A DNA stretch of 14,544 bases from FEN-727 sp036508635 (GCA_036508635.1 DATCGY010000079.1:1-14544); one strand, 5' to 3'. Numbered from the stretch's first letter, positions 7,483 to 14,116 are shown. Numbers and translations are program-made. The notes: generated by a model not told the origin, from the sequence alone.

Positions 7483-7944
7483 CTATATCACCTCTGCAGT
7501 GCCCCCGGCCGCCTCGATCTTTTCGCGCGCTGACTTCGTGAACGCGTGCGCCCGGACGGTGAGGCTCGTGTTGAGATCTCCGTCGCCAAGTATCTTCACG
7601 CTCTCGCGCTCTTTCCTGATGAGGCCTGCCTGCGCCAGTGACGCCGGATCGACGACCTGCCCTTTTTCGAAGCGCTCGAGGTCACACACGTTTACAACCG
7701 CGTACACTTTGCGGTTCCTCGGGGTGAAACCTCCGAGCTTGGGCACCCTGCGCATGAGGGGCATCTGCCCACCCTCAAACCCCGGTTTTCTATGAGAACC
7801 AGAGCGTGCGTTCTGCCCTTTATGGCCGCGCCCCGAGGTCTGACCGTGGCCGGAGCTGTCGCCGCGGCCGACTCGTTTGCGGTCTTTTCTCGAGCCCGGA
7901 GCAGGCTTTAGATTGTGCAGGCGGATTGGGTCGTGTTCTTCCAT
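7483..7944 (-). CDS. rplO: 50S ribosomal protein L15
   Basis: A large-subunit late-assembly protein; 153 residues. The N-terminal tail LHNLKPAPGSRKDRKRVGRG and the glycine-rich stretch GHGQTSGRGHKGQNARSG are diagnostic, followed by FEGGQMPLMRRVPKLGGF and the C-terminal globular L18e/L15 domain ending IEAAGGTAEVI. The N-terminus has about 8 extra residues (MEEHDPIR) ahead of the typical LHxL motif. The start ATG follows rpmD by 6 nt, with only weak Shine-Dalgarno pairing, so coupling to rpmD is likely. Confidence 0.96.
   Translation of the reverse strand: MEEHDPIRLHNLKPAPGSRKDRKRVGRGDSSGHGQTSGRGHKGQNARSGSHRKPGFEGGQMPLMRRVPKLGGFTPRNRKVYAVVNVCDLERFEKGQVVDPASLAQAGLIRKERESVKILGDGDLNTSLTVRAHAFTKSAREKIEAAGGTAEVI
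7487..7495 (-). promoter_or_regulatory. strong ribosome binding site that fixes the TTG start of secY
   Basis: AGAGGTGAT on the minus strand, a long match to the 16S 3' end, 5 nt upstream of the TTG at 7481-7479. It lies within the last codons of rplO. Confidence 0.72.
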
Positions 7945-7950
7945 TTGCTG

Positions 7951-8175
7951 CTATCCCTGGTCCTTAGCGCCCTTGCGCTGCTTATCGCCGGCCGGTATTT
8001 CCTCGACCTCGACGAGGTGCTTCACTTTGAAGATCATCCCCCTGATCTCGGGGCGGTCCTCTTTCTCCACTGTGTGCCCGATCCTCTTCAGGCCGAGCGC
8101 CTTGACAGTCCCTCGCTGATCGGCGGGACGGCCGACGAGGCCTTTTCTGAGGGTGACCTTAAGCCTGGAGCTCAT
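7951..8175 (-). CDS. rpmD: 50S ribosomal protein L30
   Basis: A small large-subunit protein. From ATG at 8175 it has 74 residues: SSRLKVTLRKGLVGRPADQRG, then TVKALGLKRIGHTV and IRGMIFKVKHLVEVEE, the complete bacterial L30 fold (about 58-60 residues). A charged tail of about 14 residues (IPAGDKQRKGAKDQG) is extra. An upstream in-frame ATG at 8214 would add 13 residues with no L30 similarity and would deepen the overlap with rpsE. The chosen ATG has GGAGG 7 nt upstream. The start lies inside rpsE (17-nt overlap) and the stop is 6 nt before rplO. Confidence 0.94.
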   Translation of the reverse strand: MSSRLKVTLRKGLVGRPADQRGTVKALGLKRIGHTVEKEDRPEIRGMIFKVKHLVEVEEIPAGDKQRKGAKDQG

Positions 8176-8686
8176 CTGGACGCCTCCCCCTGATTTCCTC
8201 GACGCTCTTGCCACGCATGCGCGCGACCTCGCGCGGGCTCCTCAGTGTCTGAAGCCCGTCAACCGTTGCCTTGATAACGTTCAGAGGGTTATCCGACCCG
8301 AGGCTCTTGGTGAGGATATCCTTTATGCCCGCGAGTTCCACCACAGGCCTGACGGCCCCGCCGGCGATGACCCCCGTGCCGGGGGAAGCCGGCTTGAGCA
8401 GCACTCGAGCCGCGCCGAACTTGCCAGTAACCTGGTGGGTGATAGTGCCACCGGCCATCGCAACCTTGAACATGCTCTTCCGGGCCTTCTGGGCGCCCTT
8501 TTCGATGGCGAGTGGAACTTCTCTCGCCTTGCCGTAGCCGACACCCACGTGCCCCTGGCCGTCGCCGACCACGACAAGCGCGGTGAACGAGAAACGGCGG
8601 CCGCCCTTGACGACCTTGGCCACCCTGTTGATGTGGACTACCTGCTCCTCGAGTTCGACTGTTTCCTGGACCTCTTCGTGGTCCAT
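8159..8686 (-). CDS. rpsE: 30S ribosomal protein S5
   Basis: A small-subunit protein at the mRNA entry site that contributes to decoding accuracy; 175 residues. After an acidic N-terminus (DHEEVQETVELEEQ) comes the S5 double-stranded-RNA-binding domain with RVAKVVKGGRRFSFTALVVV and GDGQGHVGVGYGKA, then the C-terminal domain with GTGVIAGGAVRPVVELAGI and SLGSDNPLNVIKATVDGL. The start ATG is preceded by AGGAGGTGGA, which overlaps the rplR stop codon. Its 3' end overlaps rpmD by 17 nt. Confidence 0.97.
   Translation of the reverse strand: MDHEEVQETVELEEQVVHINRVAKVVKGGRRFSFTALVVVGDGQGHVGVGYGKAREVPLAIEKGAQKARKSMFKVAMAGGTITHQVTGKFGAARVLLKPASPGTGVIAGGAVRPVVELAGIKDILTKSLGSDNPLNVIKATVDGLQTLRSPREVARMRGKSVEEIRGRRPDELQA
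8183..8187 (-). promoter_or_regulatory. ribosome binding site that decides the rpmD start
   Basis: GGAGG on the minus strand, 7 nt upstream of the ATG at 8175. It favours the 74-residue L30 over the longer reading from 8214. Confidence 0.75.
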
Positions 8687-8694
8687 TCCACCTC

Positions 8695-9066
8695 CTAGAA
8701 TTCTAGCCCGTTCTCTCGGGCGGAATCGGCCAGTGCCTTGACCCGCCCGTGATACTTATAGCCACCTCGGTCAAAAACGACCTTCTTGACGCCCTTCTCC
8801 GATGCCCTCTTTGCGATCGTCTCGCCGAGGAGCTTCGCGGTGTCGGTCTTGGTACGCTTGTCGCTACCCTTGAACTCCTTCTCGAGCGAGGACGCGGCGG
8901 CGATGGTCACGCCGTTGATGTCGTCTATGACCTGGCACGACATGCCGTCATTGGCACGGAACACCGAGAGCCGGGGACGCCCGGTCGTGCCACTTATCTT
9001 CTTCCTGACGGTCTTCCGTCTGCGGTCCCTGCCCGTGGCTCTCTTGCGTACTACAAGCTTGCTCAC
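8695..9066 (-). CDS. rplR: 50S ribosomal protein L18
   Basis: A 5S rRNA-binding protein that, with L5, joins 5S rRNA to the large subunit; 123 residues. A basic N-terminal arm (RKRATGRDRRRKTVRKKISGT) precedes GRPRLSVFRANDGMSCQVIDD and the C-terminal VVFDRGGYKYHGRVKALADSARENGLEF, which is canonical. The start is GTG at 9066, overlapping the rplF stop in GTGA (4 nt), with GGAAGG 7 nt upstream. The rpsE gene follows after 8 nt. Confidence 0.97.
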   Translation of the reverse strand: MSKLVVRKRATGRDRRRKTVRKKISGTTGRPRLSVFRANDGMSCQVIDDINGVTIAAASSLEKEFKGSDKRTKTDTAKLLGETIAKRASEKGVKKVVFDRGGYKYHGRVKALADSARENGLEF

Positions 9067-9599
9067 TTTATCGCCTTCCCGACTTTCCTGCGGACATGCT
9101 CGTCCCGGTACCTTATGCCCTTGCCCTTATACGGGTCCGGCTTGCGCAGGCTCCTTATATCCGCCGCGACCTGCCCCACCGACTGCTTGTCGCAACCCCT
9201 TATGATGATGCGGGTCGGGACCGGGACCTCGAACTCGATCCCCGGTGGCGGATCGACCAGGCGCGGGTTTGAGTATCCGAGCTGAAGCTCGATCGAGTTG
9301 CCCTTCAGCGCGGCCCTGTAGCCCACGCCCTGTATCTCGAGCACCTTCTCGTAGCCCTCCGTCACGCCTTTCACCATGTTGGCGATGAGCGTTCGGTAGA
9401 GCCCGTGCACCGACCTGTCGTAGGGCTCGTCGGTCTGCCGGGTGACGAGCACCTGGTCACCCTCGCGAACCACTGTTACCCGGTCAGAAATGGCCTGCTC
9501 GAGCTCTCCCTTCGGGCCCTTGACCCGGACGAGGTTGTCCTCGATGACAACCGTCGCGCTCGCCGGGACGTCGATCGGCATCTTTCCAATGCGTGACAT
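9063..9599 (-). CDS. rplF: 50S ribosomal protein L6
   Basis: A large-subunit protein near the factor-binding site and sarcin-ricin loop; 178 residues, the standard size. It begins MSRIGKMPIDVPASATV and contains two L6 repeats; the C-terminal signature includes the phrase RKPDPYKGKGIRYRDEHVRRKVGK. The start ATG has AGAGGAACG upstream. It is 19 nt after rpsH and overlaps rplR by 4 nt. Confidence 0.97.
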   Translation of the reverse strand: MSRIGKMPIDVPASATVVIEDNLVRVKGPKGELEQAISDRVTVVREGDQVLVTRQTDEPYDRSVHGLYRTLIANMVKGVTEGYEKVLEIQGVGYRAALKGNSIELQLGYSNPRLVDPPPGIEFEVPVPTRIIIRGCDKQSVGQVAADIRSLRKPDPYKGKGIRYRDEHVRRKVGKAIK

Positions 9600-9618
9600 C
9601 AGACGTTCCTCTCAGCCG

Positions 9619-10017
9619 CTACCATACGTAGCACATCACTTCGCCCCCGACTCTGTTGGCGCCCGCCTCTTTCTCGGTCATGACGCCTTTGGAGGTCGAG
9701 AGTATGGCTATGCCCAACCCGCCGAGAACGCGAGGCATACCGTCTTTCCTCGCGTATACCCGGAGCCCGGGCGTGCTTATCCTTTTGATTCCTGTTATGA
9801 CGCCCCTCCGGTCGGAGCGGTATTTCAGGTAGACCACTATTACGTCGAACTTCTCCTTCCGGACGACCTCGTACTTCTTGATGTAGCCCTCGCGGTCGAG
9901 TATCCGGGCGATGTCCGCTTTTGTCTTCGATGCGGGGATCTCCACCCTGTCTTTCTTGGCGTTGCTCGCGTTTCTGATGCGGGTCAGCATATCCGCTATC
10001 GGATCGGTCATTGTCAT
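9619..10017 (-). CDS. rpsH: 30S ribosomal protein S8
   Basis: A 16S central-domain binding protein; 132 residues. N-terminal DPIADMLTRIRNASNAKKDRVEIPASKTK and C-terminal GGLGIAILSTSKGVMTEKEA with the final GGEVMCYVW are typical. Two ATGs lie close together (residues 1 and 3). The first is taken because GGGAGG is 7 nt upstream of it; the second is also plausible. In E. coli S8 represses the spc operon by binding near the rplE start. I did not find an obvious mimic of the 16S helix-21 site here. Confidence 0.97.
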   Translation of the reverse strand: MTMTDPIADMLTRIRNASNAKKDRVEIPASKTKADIARILDREGYIKKYEVVRKEKFDVIVVYLKYRSDRRGVITGIKRISTPGLRVYARKDGMPRVLGGLGIAILSTSKGVMTEKEAGANRVGGEVMCYVW

Positions 10018-10030
10018 CGAGTTGCCTCCC

Positions 10031-10216
10031 CTACCAGCTTGACTTCGTGACGCCCGGCAGCTCGCCCCTGTGAGCCAGCTCCCGGAGGCATATCCTGCAC
10101 AACTGGAACTTGCGGAAGTAACCTCGCGGCCGTCCGCAACGCTTGCAGCGGTTATAGTTGCGAGTCGAATACTTCGACTGCCTCTGCTGCTTCATTACCA
10201 GCGCCTTCTTTGCCAA
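10031..10216 (-). CDS. rpsZ: 30S ribosomal protein S14, type Z (zinc-binding, short form)
   Basis: 61 residues, the short C+ form of S14 found in many Gram-positives and deep-branching bacteria, against about 100 residues for the C- form. C24, C27, C40 and C43 form the zinc ribbon (CKRCG...CRIC). The C-terminus GELPGVTKSSW is diagnostic. The start is TTG at 10216, with AGGAGG 5 nt upstream; the sequence (M)AKKALVMKQQRQ fits the family. An internal ATG at residue 8 would truncate it. Encoded between rplE and rpsH in the usual place. Confidence 0.96.
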   Translation of the reverse strand: MAKKALVMKQQRQSKYSTRNYNRCKRCGRPRGYFRKFQLCRICLRELAHRGELPGVTKSSW

Positions 10217-10232
10217 AGGGTCCTCCTAGGCC

Positions 10233-10805
10233 TTACAAAGCCTTGAACGGGAAGCCCAGCACCTCGAGCAGGGCCTCGCCTTCTTCATCGGTGTTCGCCG
10301 ATGTCACGACGGTTATGTCCATGCCGCGGACCTTGTCTATCTTGTCGTAGTCGATCTCAGGGAAAATCAGCTGCTCGTCGAGGCCCAGGCTGTAATTCCC
10401 GTGGCCATCGAACGACTTGCGCGACAATCCCCTGAAGTCCCTAACCCTCGGAAGGGCGATCGAAAGCAGGCGGTCGATGAACTCGAACATCCTGTCTCCG
10501 CGTATCGTCACCTTGCACCCGACCGTCATCCCAGCCCTGAGCCTGAACCCGGCGACCGACCTCCTGGCCTTGATGATCACCGGCTTCTGCCCGGTGATGA
10601 TCGCCAGGTCCGCCGCCGCGGCGTCGACCGCTTTGGGGCTCGTGGTGCCCTCGCCGACTCCCATGTTGACGCTGACCTTCTCGAGGCGCGGCACCTGGAA
10701 GCGGTTCTTGTAAGCGAACCTCTCCATCAGCTCCGGCACCATGTCTTCCTCGTATGTAACCTTGAGACGAGGTGTGTACCCGTTGTCTTCCCGACTCTCT
10801 GCCAT
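10233..10805 (-). CDS. rplE: 50S ribosomal protein L5
   Basis: Binds 5S rRNA and contacts P-site tRNA and S13; 190 residues from ATG at 10805. The core begins at PRLKVTYEEDMVPELMERF and contains VPRLEKVSVNMGVGE, GQKPVIIKARRSVAGFRLR, GCKVTIRGDRMFEFIDRLL, RDFRGLSRKSFDGHGNYSLG and the terminal LEVLGFPFKAL, all diagnostic. About 11 residues precede the usual N-terminus. An open frame continues upstream to 10931, but those 42 residues lie entirely inside rplX and are not L5-like. The chosen ATG overlaps the rplX stop in TGATG, with GGGAG just upstream. Confidence 0.95.
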   Translation of the reverse strand: MAESREDNGYTPRLKVTYEEDMVPELMERFAYKNRFQVPRLEKVSVNMGVGEGTTSPKAVDAAAADLAIITGQKPVIIKARRSVAGFRLRAGMTVGCKVTIRGDRMFEFIDRLLSIALPRVRDFRGLSRKSFDGHGNYSLGLDEQLIFPEIDYDKIDKVRGMDITVVTSANTDEEGEALLEVLGFPFKAL

Positions 10806-11122
10806 CAGAACTCCCGCTCGCACCGTTTGCAGATCCTGGTGAATGACTTTCCACCAGAGCGCTGCCTGTTGATCCTCGTCGGCCGCTCGCATCCCGAGCA
10901 GACCAGCATCACGTTCGAAGCGTCCATCCACAGCTCCCAGTCGACTACCCCGCCCTGGGGGTTGGCCTGGCTCGGTCGCATGTGCTTCTTGGCCCGATTG
11001 ACTCCCTCGACGACTATGCGTTTTTTGACCGGGTCCACCTTGAGGATCTTGCCACGCTTACCGGCGTCTTTGCCCTTCGTGACCTGGACGGTGTCGCCTT
11101 TTCGTATATGAAGCTTCTTCAT
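10805..11122 (-). CDS. rplX: 50S ribosomal protein L24
   Basis: An assembly-initiating large-subunit protein located near the polypeptide exit; 105 residues. It has an N-terminal KOW domain (about residues 4-35: IRKGDTVQVTKGKDAGKRGKI), the central KKHMRPSQANPQGG loop and a C-terminal zinc ribbon with C75, C78, C98 and C101 (CSGC...CKRC). The four cysteines are retained in many but not all L24 proteins. The start ATG has AGGAG 10 nt upstream. It lies 13 nt after rplN and overlaps rplE by 1 nt. Confidence 0.96.
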   Translation of the reverse strand: MKKLHIRKGDTVQVTKGKDAGKRGKILKVDPVKKRIVVEGVNRAKKHMRPSQANPQGGVVDWELWMDASNVMLVCSGCERPTRINRQRSGGKSFTRICKRCEREF

Positions 11123-11135
11123 CTATGCTCAGCTC

Positions 11136-11504
11136 CTAAAGCACCTCTGGTGAAAGGGAGATTATCTTCATGAAGTTCTTGTGCCTGAGCTCCCTTGCCA
11201 CGGGCCCGAAGATCCTTGTGCCCCTCGGGTTCATCTGGTTGTCGATGAGGACTACCGCGTTTTCATCGAACTTGATGTAGGTGCCATCGGGACGCCTTTT
11301 TTCTTTCTTGGTCCTCACGACCACGGCTTTGACCACTTCGCCTTTCTTCACCGACGAGCCCGGAATGGCTTCCTTGACGGTGCCGACGATGACATCGCCG
11401 ATCGACGCGTAACGACGGCCCGAACCGCCCAGAACCTTGATGCATAGCACTTCCCTGGCCCCGGTATTGTCAGCTACCCTTAACCTCGACTCCTGCTGGA
11501 TCAT
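11136..11504 (-). CDS. rplN: 50S ribosomal protein L14
   Basis: A large-subunit interface protein that contacts 16S rRNA and is the docking site of the silencing factor RsfS; 122 residues, exactly the family length. It begins MIQQESRLRVADNTGAREVLCIKVLGGS and ends LRHKNFMKIISLSPEVL. The central GTRIFGPVARE and VVRTKKEKRRPDGTYIKFDENA are canonical. The start ATG has GGGAG 7 nt upstream and is 16 nt after rpsQ. Confidence 0.98.
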   Translation of the reverse strand: MIQQESRLRVADNTGAREVLCIKVLGGSGRRYASIGDVIVGTVKEAIPGSSVKKGEVVKAVVVRTKKEKRRPDGTYIKFDENAVVLIDNQMNPRGTRIFGPVARELRHKNFMKIISLSPEVL

Positions 11505-11520
11505 CGCAAGTCTCCCACGC

Positions 11521-11778
11521 CTATTTGGCCTTCTCGACTACAGAGACCAGTCGCCAGCGCTTCGTCTTTGACAGAGGCCTTGTCTCCATGACCTCTACCA
11601 CATCGCCGACTCCGCACTGATTCTCTTCGTCGTGGGCGTACAGCTTCGTGGTCCTCTTTATGGTCTTGCCGTAGAGGGGGTGCCGGACAAGCGTCTCCAC
11701 CGCTACAACGATGGTCTTGTCCATGCCGTCCGAAACGACTTTTCCGACCCTGACCTTGCGAGACGCCCTTTTCGCCAT
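11521..11778 (-). CDS. rpsQ: 30S ribosomal protein S17
   Basis: A 16S 5'-domain primary binder; 85 residues, compact OB fold. It contains GKVVSDGMDKTIVVAVETLVRHPLYGKTIKRTTKLYAHDE, the S17 signature region, and VGDVVEVMETRPLSKTKRWRLVSV near the end. Unlike mycobacterial S17 it has no long N-terminal extension. The start ATG lies 10 nt after rpmC, with a weak purine-rich site (AGGCGG) upstream. Confidence 0.97.
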   Translation of the reverse strand: MAKRASRKVRVGKVVSDGMDKTIVVAVETLVRHPLYGKTIKRTTKLYAHDEENQCGVGDVVEVMETRPLSKTKRWRLVSVVEKAK

Positions 11779-11788
11779 TTTCTACCGC

Positions 11789-12160
11789 CTAAATGTCCTT
11801 CAGTTCTTCTTCAACTTCTTCTTCCAGTTCTTCCTCGGACTCGACCGCGACTCCAACGCGCTCCTCCGCCTCGGCTTCCAGATCCTCCTCGATCTCAGCC
11901 TCCGTGTCGGCTATCTCTTCGGGCTCCTCGAGCTCGTACTCGGGCGCACCGAACGCCTCCTCGTGGATCGCGTATTTCCTCTCGGTCATGACCGTGCAGA
12001 CCCTCGCGATATCCTGGCGGGCCTCCTTGATCTTCATTGGATTATCGAGCTGGCCCGTGGCGTGCTGGAAGCGCAGGTTGAACAGCGTCTCCTTCAGCTC
12101 GCGCAGCTTACCCTCGAGCTCGTCCTCGTCTAAAATTCTGAGGTCTCTTGCCTTCTGCAT
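11789..12160 (-). CDS. rpmC: 50S ribosomal protein L29 with acidic C-terminal extension
   Basis: L29 lies beside the polypeptide exit tunnel, next to the L23 docking site for signal recognition particle and trigger factor. Residues 1-65 form the ordinary L29 two-helix hairpin (ELEGKLRELKETLFNLRFQ, then NPMKIKEARQDIARVCTVMTER). Bacterial L29 normally stops there, at 60-72 residues, but this one runs to 123. Residues 67-123 hold 29 Glu/Asp and only two basic residues (R101, K121), in Glu/Ala/Leu/Val-rich runs that look partly helical. The extension is in frame, without a stop or frameshift, and rpsQ follows 10 nt later. The start ATG is 20 nt after rplP, with a weak GGGGG upstream. The identity of the core is secure; the tail's role is unknown. 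Confidence 0.93.
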   Translation of the reverse strand: MQKARDLRILDEDELEGKLRELKETLFNLRFQHATGQLDNPMKIKEARQDIARVCTVMTERKYAIHEEAFGAPEYELEEPEEIADTEAEIEEDLEAEAEERVGVAVESEEELEEEVEEELKDI

Positions 12161-12180
12161 CTAAAACCCCCGTAACGTGG

Positions 12181-12591
12181 CTACTCTTCCCTCATTACGA
12201 ACCTGCACTTCATGGGCAGCTTGTGTGCCGCGAGGCGGATAGCCTCCCGCGCCACCGGTTCGCTCACTCCCGCGAGCTCGAACATGACCTTGCCCGGCTT
12301 CACCGGCGCAACCCAGTACTCGGGGTTGCCCTTGCCGCTTCCCATGCGCGTCTCCGCAGGCTTCTTGGAAATAGGCTTATGAGGGAAGATGTTTATCCAC
12401 ACCTTTCCGCTTCTCTTGATGTAGCGGGTCATCGCAACTCGGGCGGCCTCTATCTGGCGGGCGGTAACCCATGCAGGCTCCAGCGCCTGTAGCCCGTAAT
12501 CACCAAAGCTAACCTTGGTGCCTCCCTTAGCCTTGCCCTTCAGCCGGCCCCTCTGCACCTTCCTGTGCGGTGGTCTCTTAGGCTGGAGCAT
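12181..12591 (-). CDS. rplP: 50S ribosomal protein L16
   Basis: A large-subunit protein that positions A-site tRNA near 5S rRNA; 136 residues, normal length. It begins MLQPKRPPHRKVQRGRLKGKAKGG, with LQALEPAWVTARQIEAARVAMTRYIKR, the PHKPISKKPAETRMGSGKGNPEYWVAPVKPG signature, and the terminal KLPMKCRFVMREE. The arginine in GKG-motif context is the usual L16 modification region. The ATG directly abuts the rpsC stop (no gap), with AAGGA just upstream. Confidence 0.97.
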   Translation of the reverse strand: MLQPKRPPHRKVQRGRLKGKAKGGTKVSFGDYGLQALEPAWVTARQIEAARVAMTRYIKRSGKVWINIFPHKPISKKPAETRMGSGKGNPEYWVAPVKPGKVMFELAGVSEPVAREAIRLAAHKLPMKCRFVMREE

Positions 12592-13503
12592 CTATTCCTT
12601 CTCCTCCGTCGTATCAGTCGAAGCAGCCGTCTCGGGCGGTGCGCTCTCTGTCACGCTCGCGGGTGCCGCGTTGTCGGCGGCCGGCTGGGCTTCGACTTCA
12701 GAACCGGACTCAACTTTTTCTTCAGTTGCCTGCTTTGGCTCGGCTTTGGCTTGTGGCGGCCTTGCCGCCTTCTCGACTGGCCTCGGCGGCCTGGACGGCC
12801 TCTCGGGCCTTGGCGGCCTCGGCTTGCCCGGCCGCGCGGAACCTAGTGACGGGGGCATTGCCCGCTCCTCTGCCCGCTTCCCGGTTATGTCGCCCTTGTA
12901 GATCCAGACCTTGACGCCTATGCGACCAAACGTGGTCTTGGCTTCTATGAAACCGTAGTCGACGTCGGCGCGAAGCGTATGCAGGGGAACGCGTCCTTCG
13001 CGGTACCACTCGCGGCGGGCCATCTCCGCGCCTCCGAGCCGTCCGCTGCATTGAACCTTAATGCCCTGGGCTCCGAGCCTCATGGTGTTGCTGACGGCCT
13101 TCTTCATCGCTCTTCGGAAGGAGACTCTTCCGGATATCTGCTCGGCGATGTTCCGGGCCACAAGCGTGGCGTCCAGGTCGGGCACCGGCACCTCGATGAT
13201 GTTAATAGAGACGTCGCGCCCGCAGATCGCGATGAGATCGTCGCGGATCTTGTCCACTTCGCTGCCCTTTCGCCCGATGACGATCCCGGGCCGAGCGGTA
13301 TGGACGTCCACCGAGAGCTCCTTGGCTTTGCGCTCGATCTCGATCTTGGACAGGGCGGCGTTTGCCAGCCTGTCCGTCAGGTAGCGCCGGATGTGTATGT
13401 CTTCCTGGACGAGGTCCGGGTATTCCTTGTCGGCTATCCAACGGGATTTCCAGTTATTGATTACCCCGAGCCTGAAGCCGTAAGGGTGTACTTTCTGGCC
13501 CAC
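12592..13503 (-). CDS. rpsC: 30S ribosomal protein S3 with Pro/Arg-rich then acidic C-terminal tail
   Basis: S3 sits at the mRNA entry channel with S4 and S5 and takes part in mRNA unwinding. The core (1 to about 211) is complete: GQKVHPYGFRLG, the KH domain with GIVIGRKGSEV (73-83), and the C-terminal RREWYREGRVPLHTLRADVDYG and VKVWIYKGDI. Usual length is 210-240 residues, but here it is 303. Residues 217-252 are Pro/Arg-rich (several RPP and PRP units), and residues 255-303 are rich in Glu, Ala, Ser and Thr. Extended S3 tails are known in actinobacteria (for example mycobacteria), though composition varies. The start is GTG, 1 nt after the rplV stop, with GAGG upstream. Confidence 0.95.
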   Translation of the reverse strand: MGQKVHPYGFRLGVINNWKSRWIADKEYPDLVQEDIHIRRYLTDRLANAALSKIEIERKAKELSVDVHTARPGIVIGRKGSEVDKIRDDLIAICGRDVSINIIEVPVPDLDATLVARNIAEQISGRVSFRRAMKKAVSNTMRLGAQGIKVQCSGRLGGAEMARREWYREGRVPLHTLRADVDYGFIEAKTTFGRIGVKVWIYKGDITGKRAEERAMPPSLGSARPGKPRPPRPERPSRPPRPVEKAARPPQAKAEPKQATEEKVESGSEVEAQPAADNAAPASVTESAPPETAASTDTTEEKE

Positions 13504-13504
13504 G

Positions 13505-14116
13505 TCAATCCTCGCTTTCCGACTTTTCTTCGTCGGGCTTGTCAGCGTCTGAATCCTCTTCTTCGGCCCCGGCCTCGTCTGCGGCCTCTTCGTCCGCTTC
13601 CTCCCCGGACTCTTCCTGCTCTTCAGTCGCCTCGGTCTCCTCCGTGGCCTTATCTTCGAGCTCGGCTGCCTCTTCGGCCTCGGGCATCTCTTCTTCTTCG
13701 AGCTCTTCCGCCATGACTTCCGGCTCCGCGGCCTTGGGCTTCGCCCGGCGCCTCAAGCGCCTGCGCTTGCCCTCCGCGCGCGGCTCGCGCTCATCGAGCA
13801 CCAGCGTGATGTGACAGGTGCGCTTGTTTATCCGCGTGGCGCGTCCCATCGCTCGCGGGCGAAATCGCTTGAGCGTAGGCCCCTCGTCGCAATATGCTTT
13901 TGAGACGAACAGCTCGTCGGCATCGAGCCCATTGTTGTGCTCTGCGTTAGCGATGGCCGAGTTCAGAATCTTAGAGACTTCCCTGGCCGCGGCCCTGGGT
14001 GAGTAATCGAGGATCTGCTGCGCCTCGGCCACGTCCTTGCCGCGAACGAGGTCTACGACAAGCCTCGCCTTGCGGGCGCTCATCCTTATGTACTTCGCGC
14101 TAGCTTTGGTCTCCAC
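13505..14116 (-). CDS. rplV: 50S ribosomal protein L22 with long acidic C-terminal extension
   Basis: L22 lines the polypeptide exit tunnel through a long beta-hairpin and reaches the surface near the exit. Residues 1-109 are a full L22: AKYIRMSARKARLVVDLVRGK, ILNSAIANAEHN, the hairpin region GPTLKRFRPRAMGRATRI (79-96) and HITLVL. A basic linker, KRRRLRRRAKPK (117-128), leads to residues 131-203, in which 40 of 73 residues are Glu or Asp. Plain bacterial L22 is 110-115 residues; actinobacterial L22 can be extended, but mycobacterial tails are Ala/Lys-rich, not acidic. The start is GTG, with AAGGA 7 nt upstream, giving METKASAKYIRMS. It is 17 nt after rpsS. Confidence 0.94.
   Translation of the reverse strand: METKASAKYIRMSARKARLVVDLVRGKDVAEAQQILDYSPRAAAREVSKILNSAIANAEHNNGLDADELFVSKAYCDEGPTLKRFRPRAMGRATRINKRTCHITLVLDEREPRAEGKRRRLRRRAKPKAAEPEVMAEELEEEEMPEAEEAAELEDKATEETEATEEQEESGEEADEEAADEAGAEEEDSDADKPDEEKSESED

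Noticed and set aside
10806..10931. Upstream extension of rplE to give 232 residues
   Set aside because: The added 42 residues lie inside rplX in another frame and do not match L5; the ATG at 10805 has TGATG coupling and gives the family length.
13539..13814. Serine-rich plus-strand frame (91 codons)
   Set aside because: The Ser repeats are the antisense image of GAG/GAA-rich codons encoding the acidic L22 tail. The same applies to 11793-12164 opposite the L29 tail.
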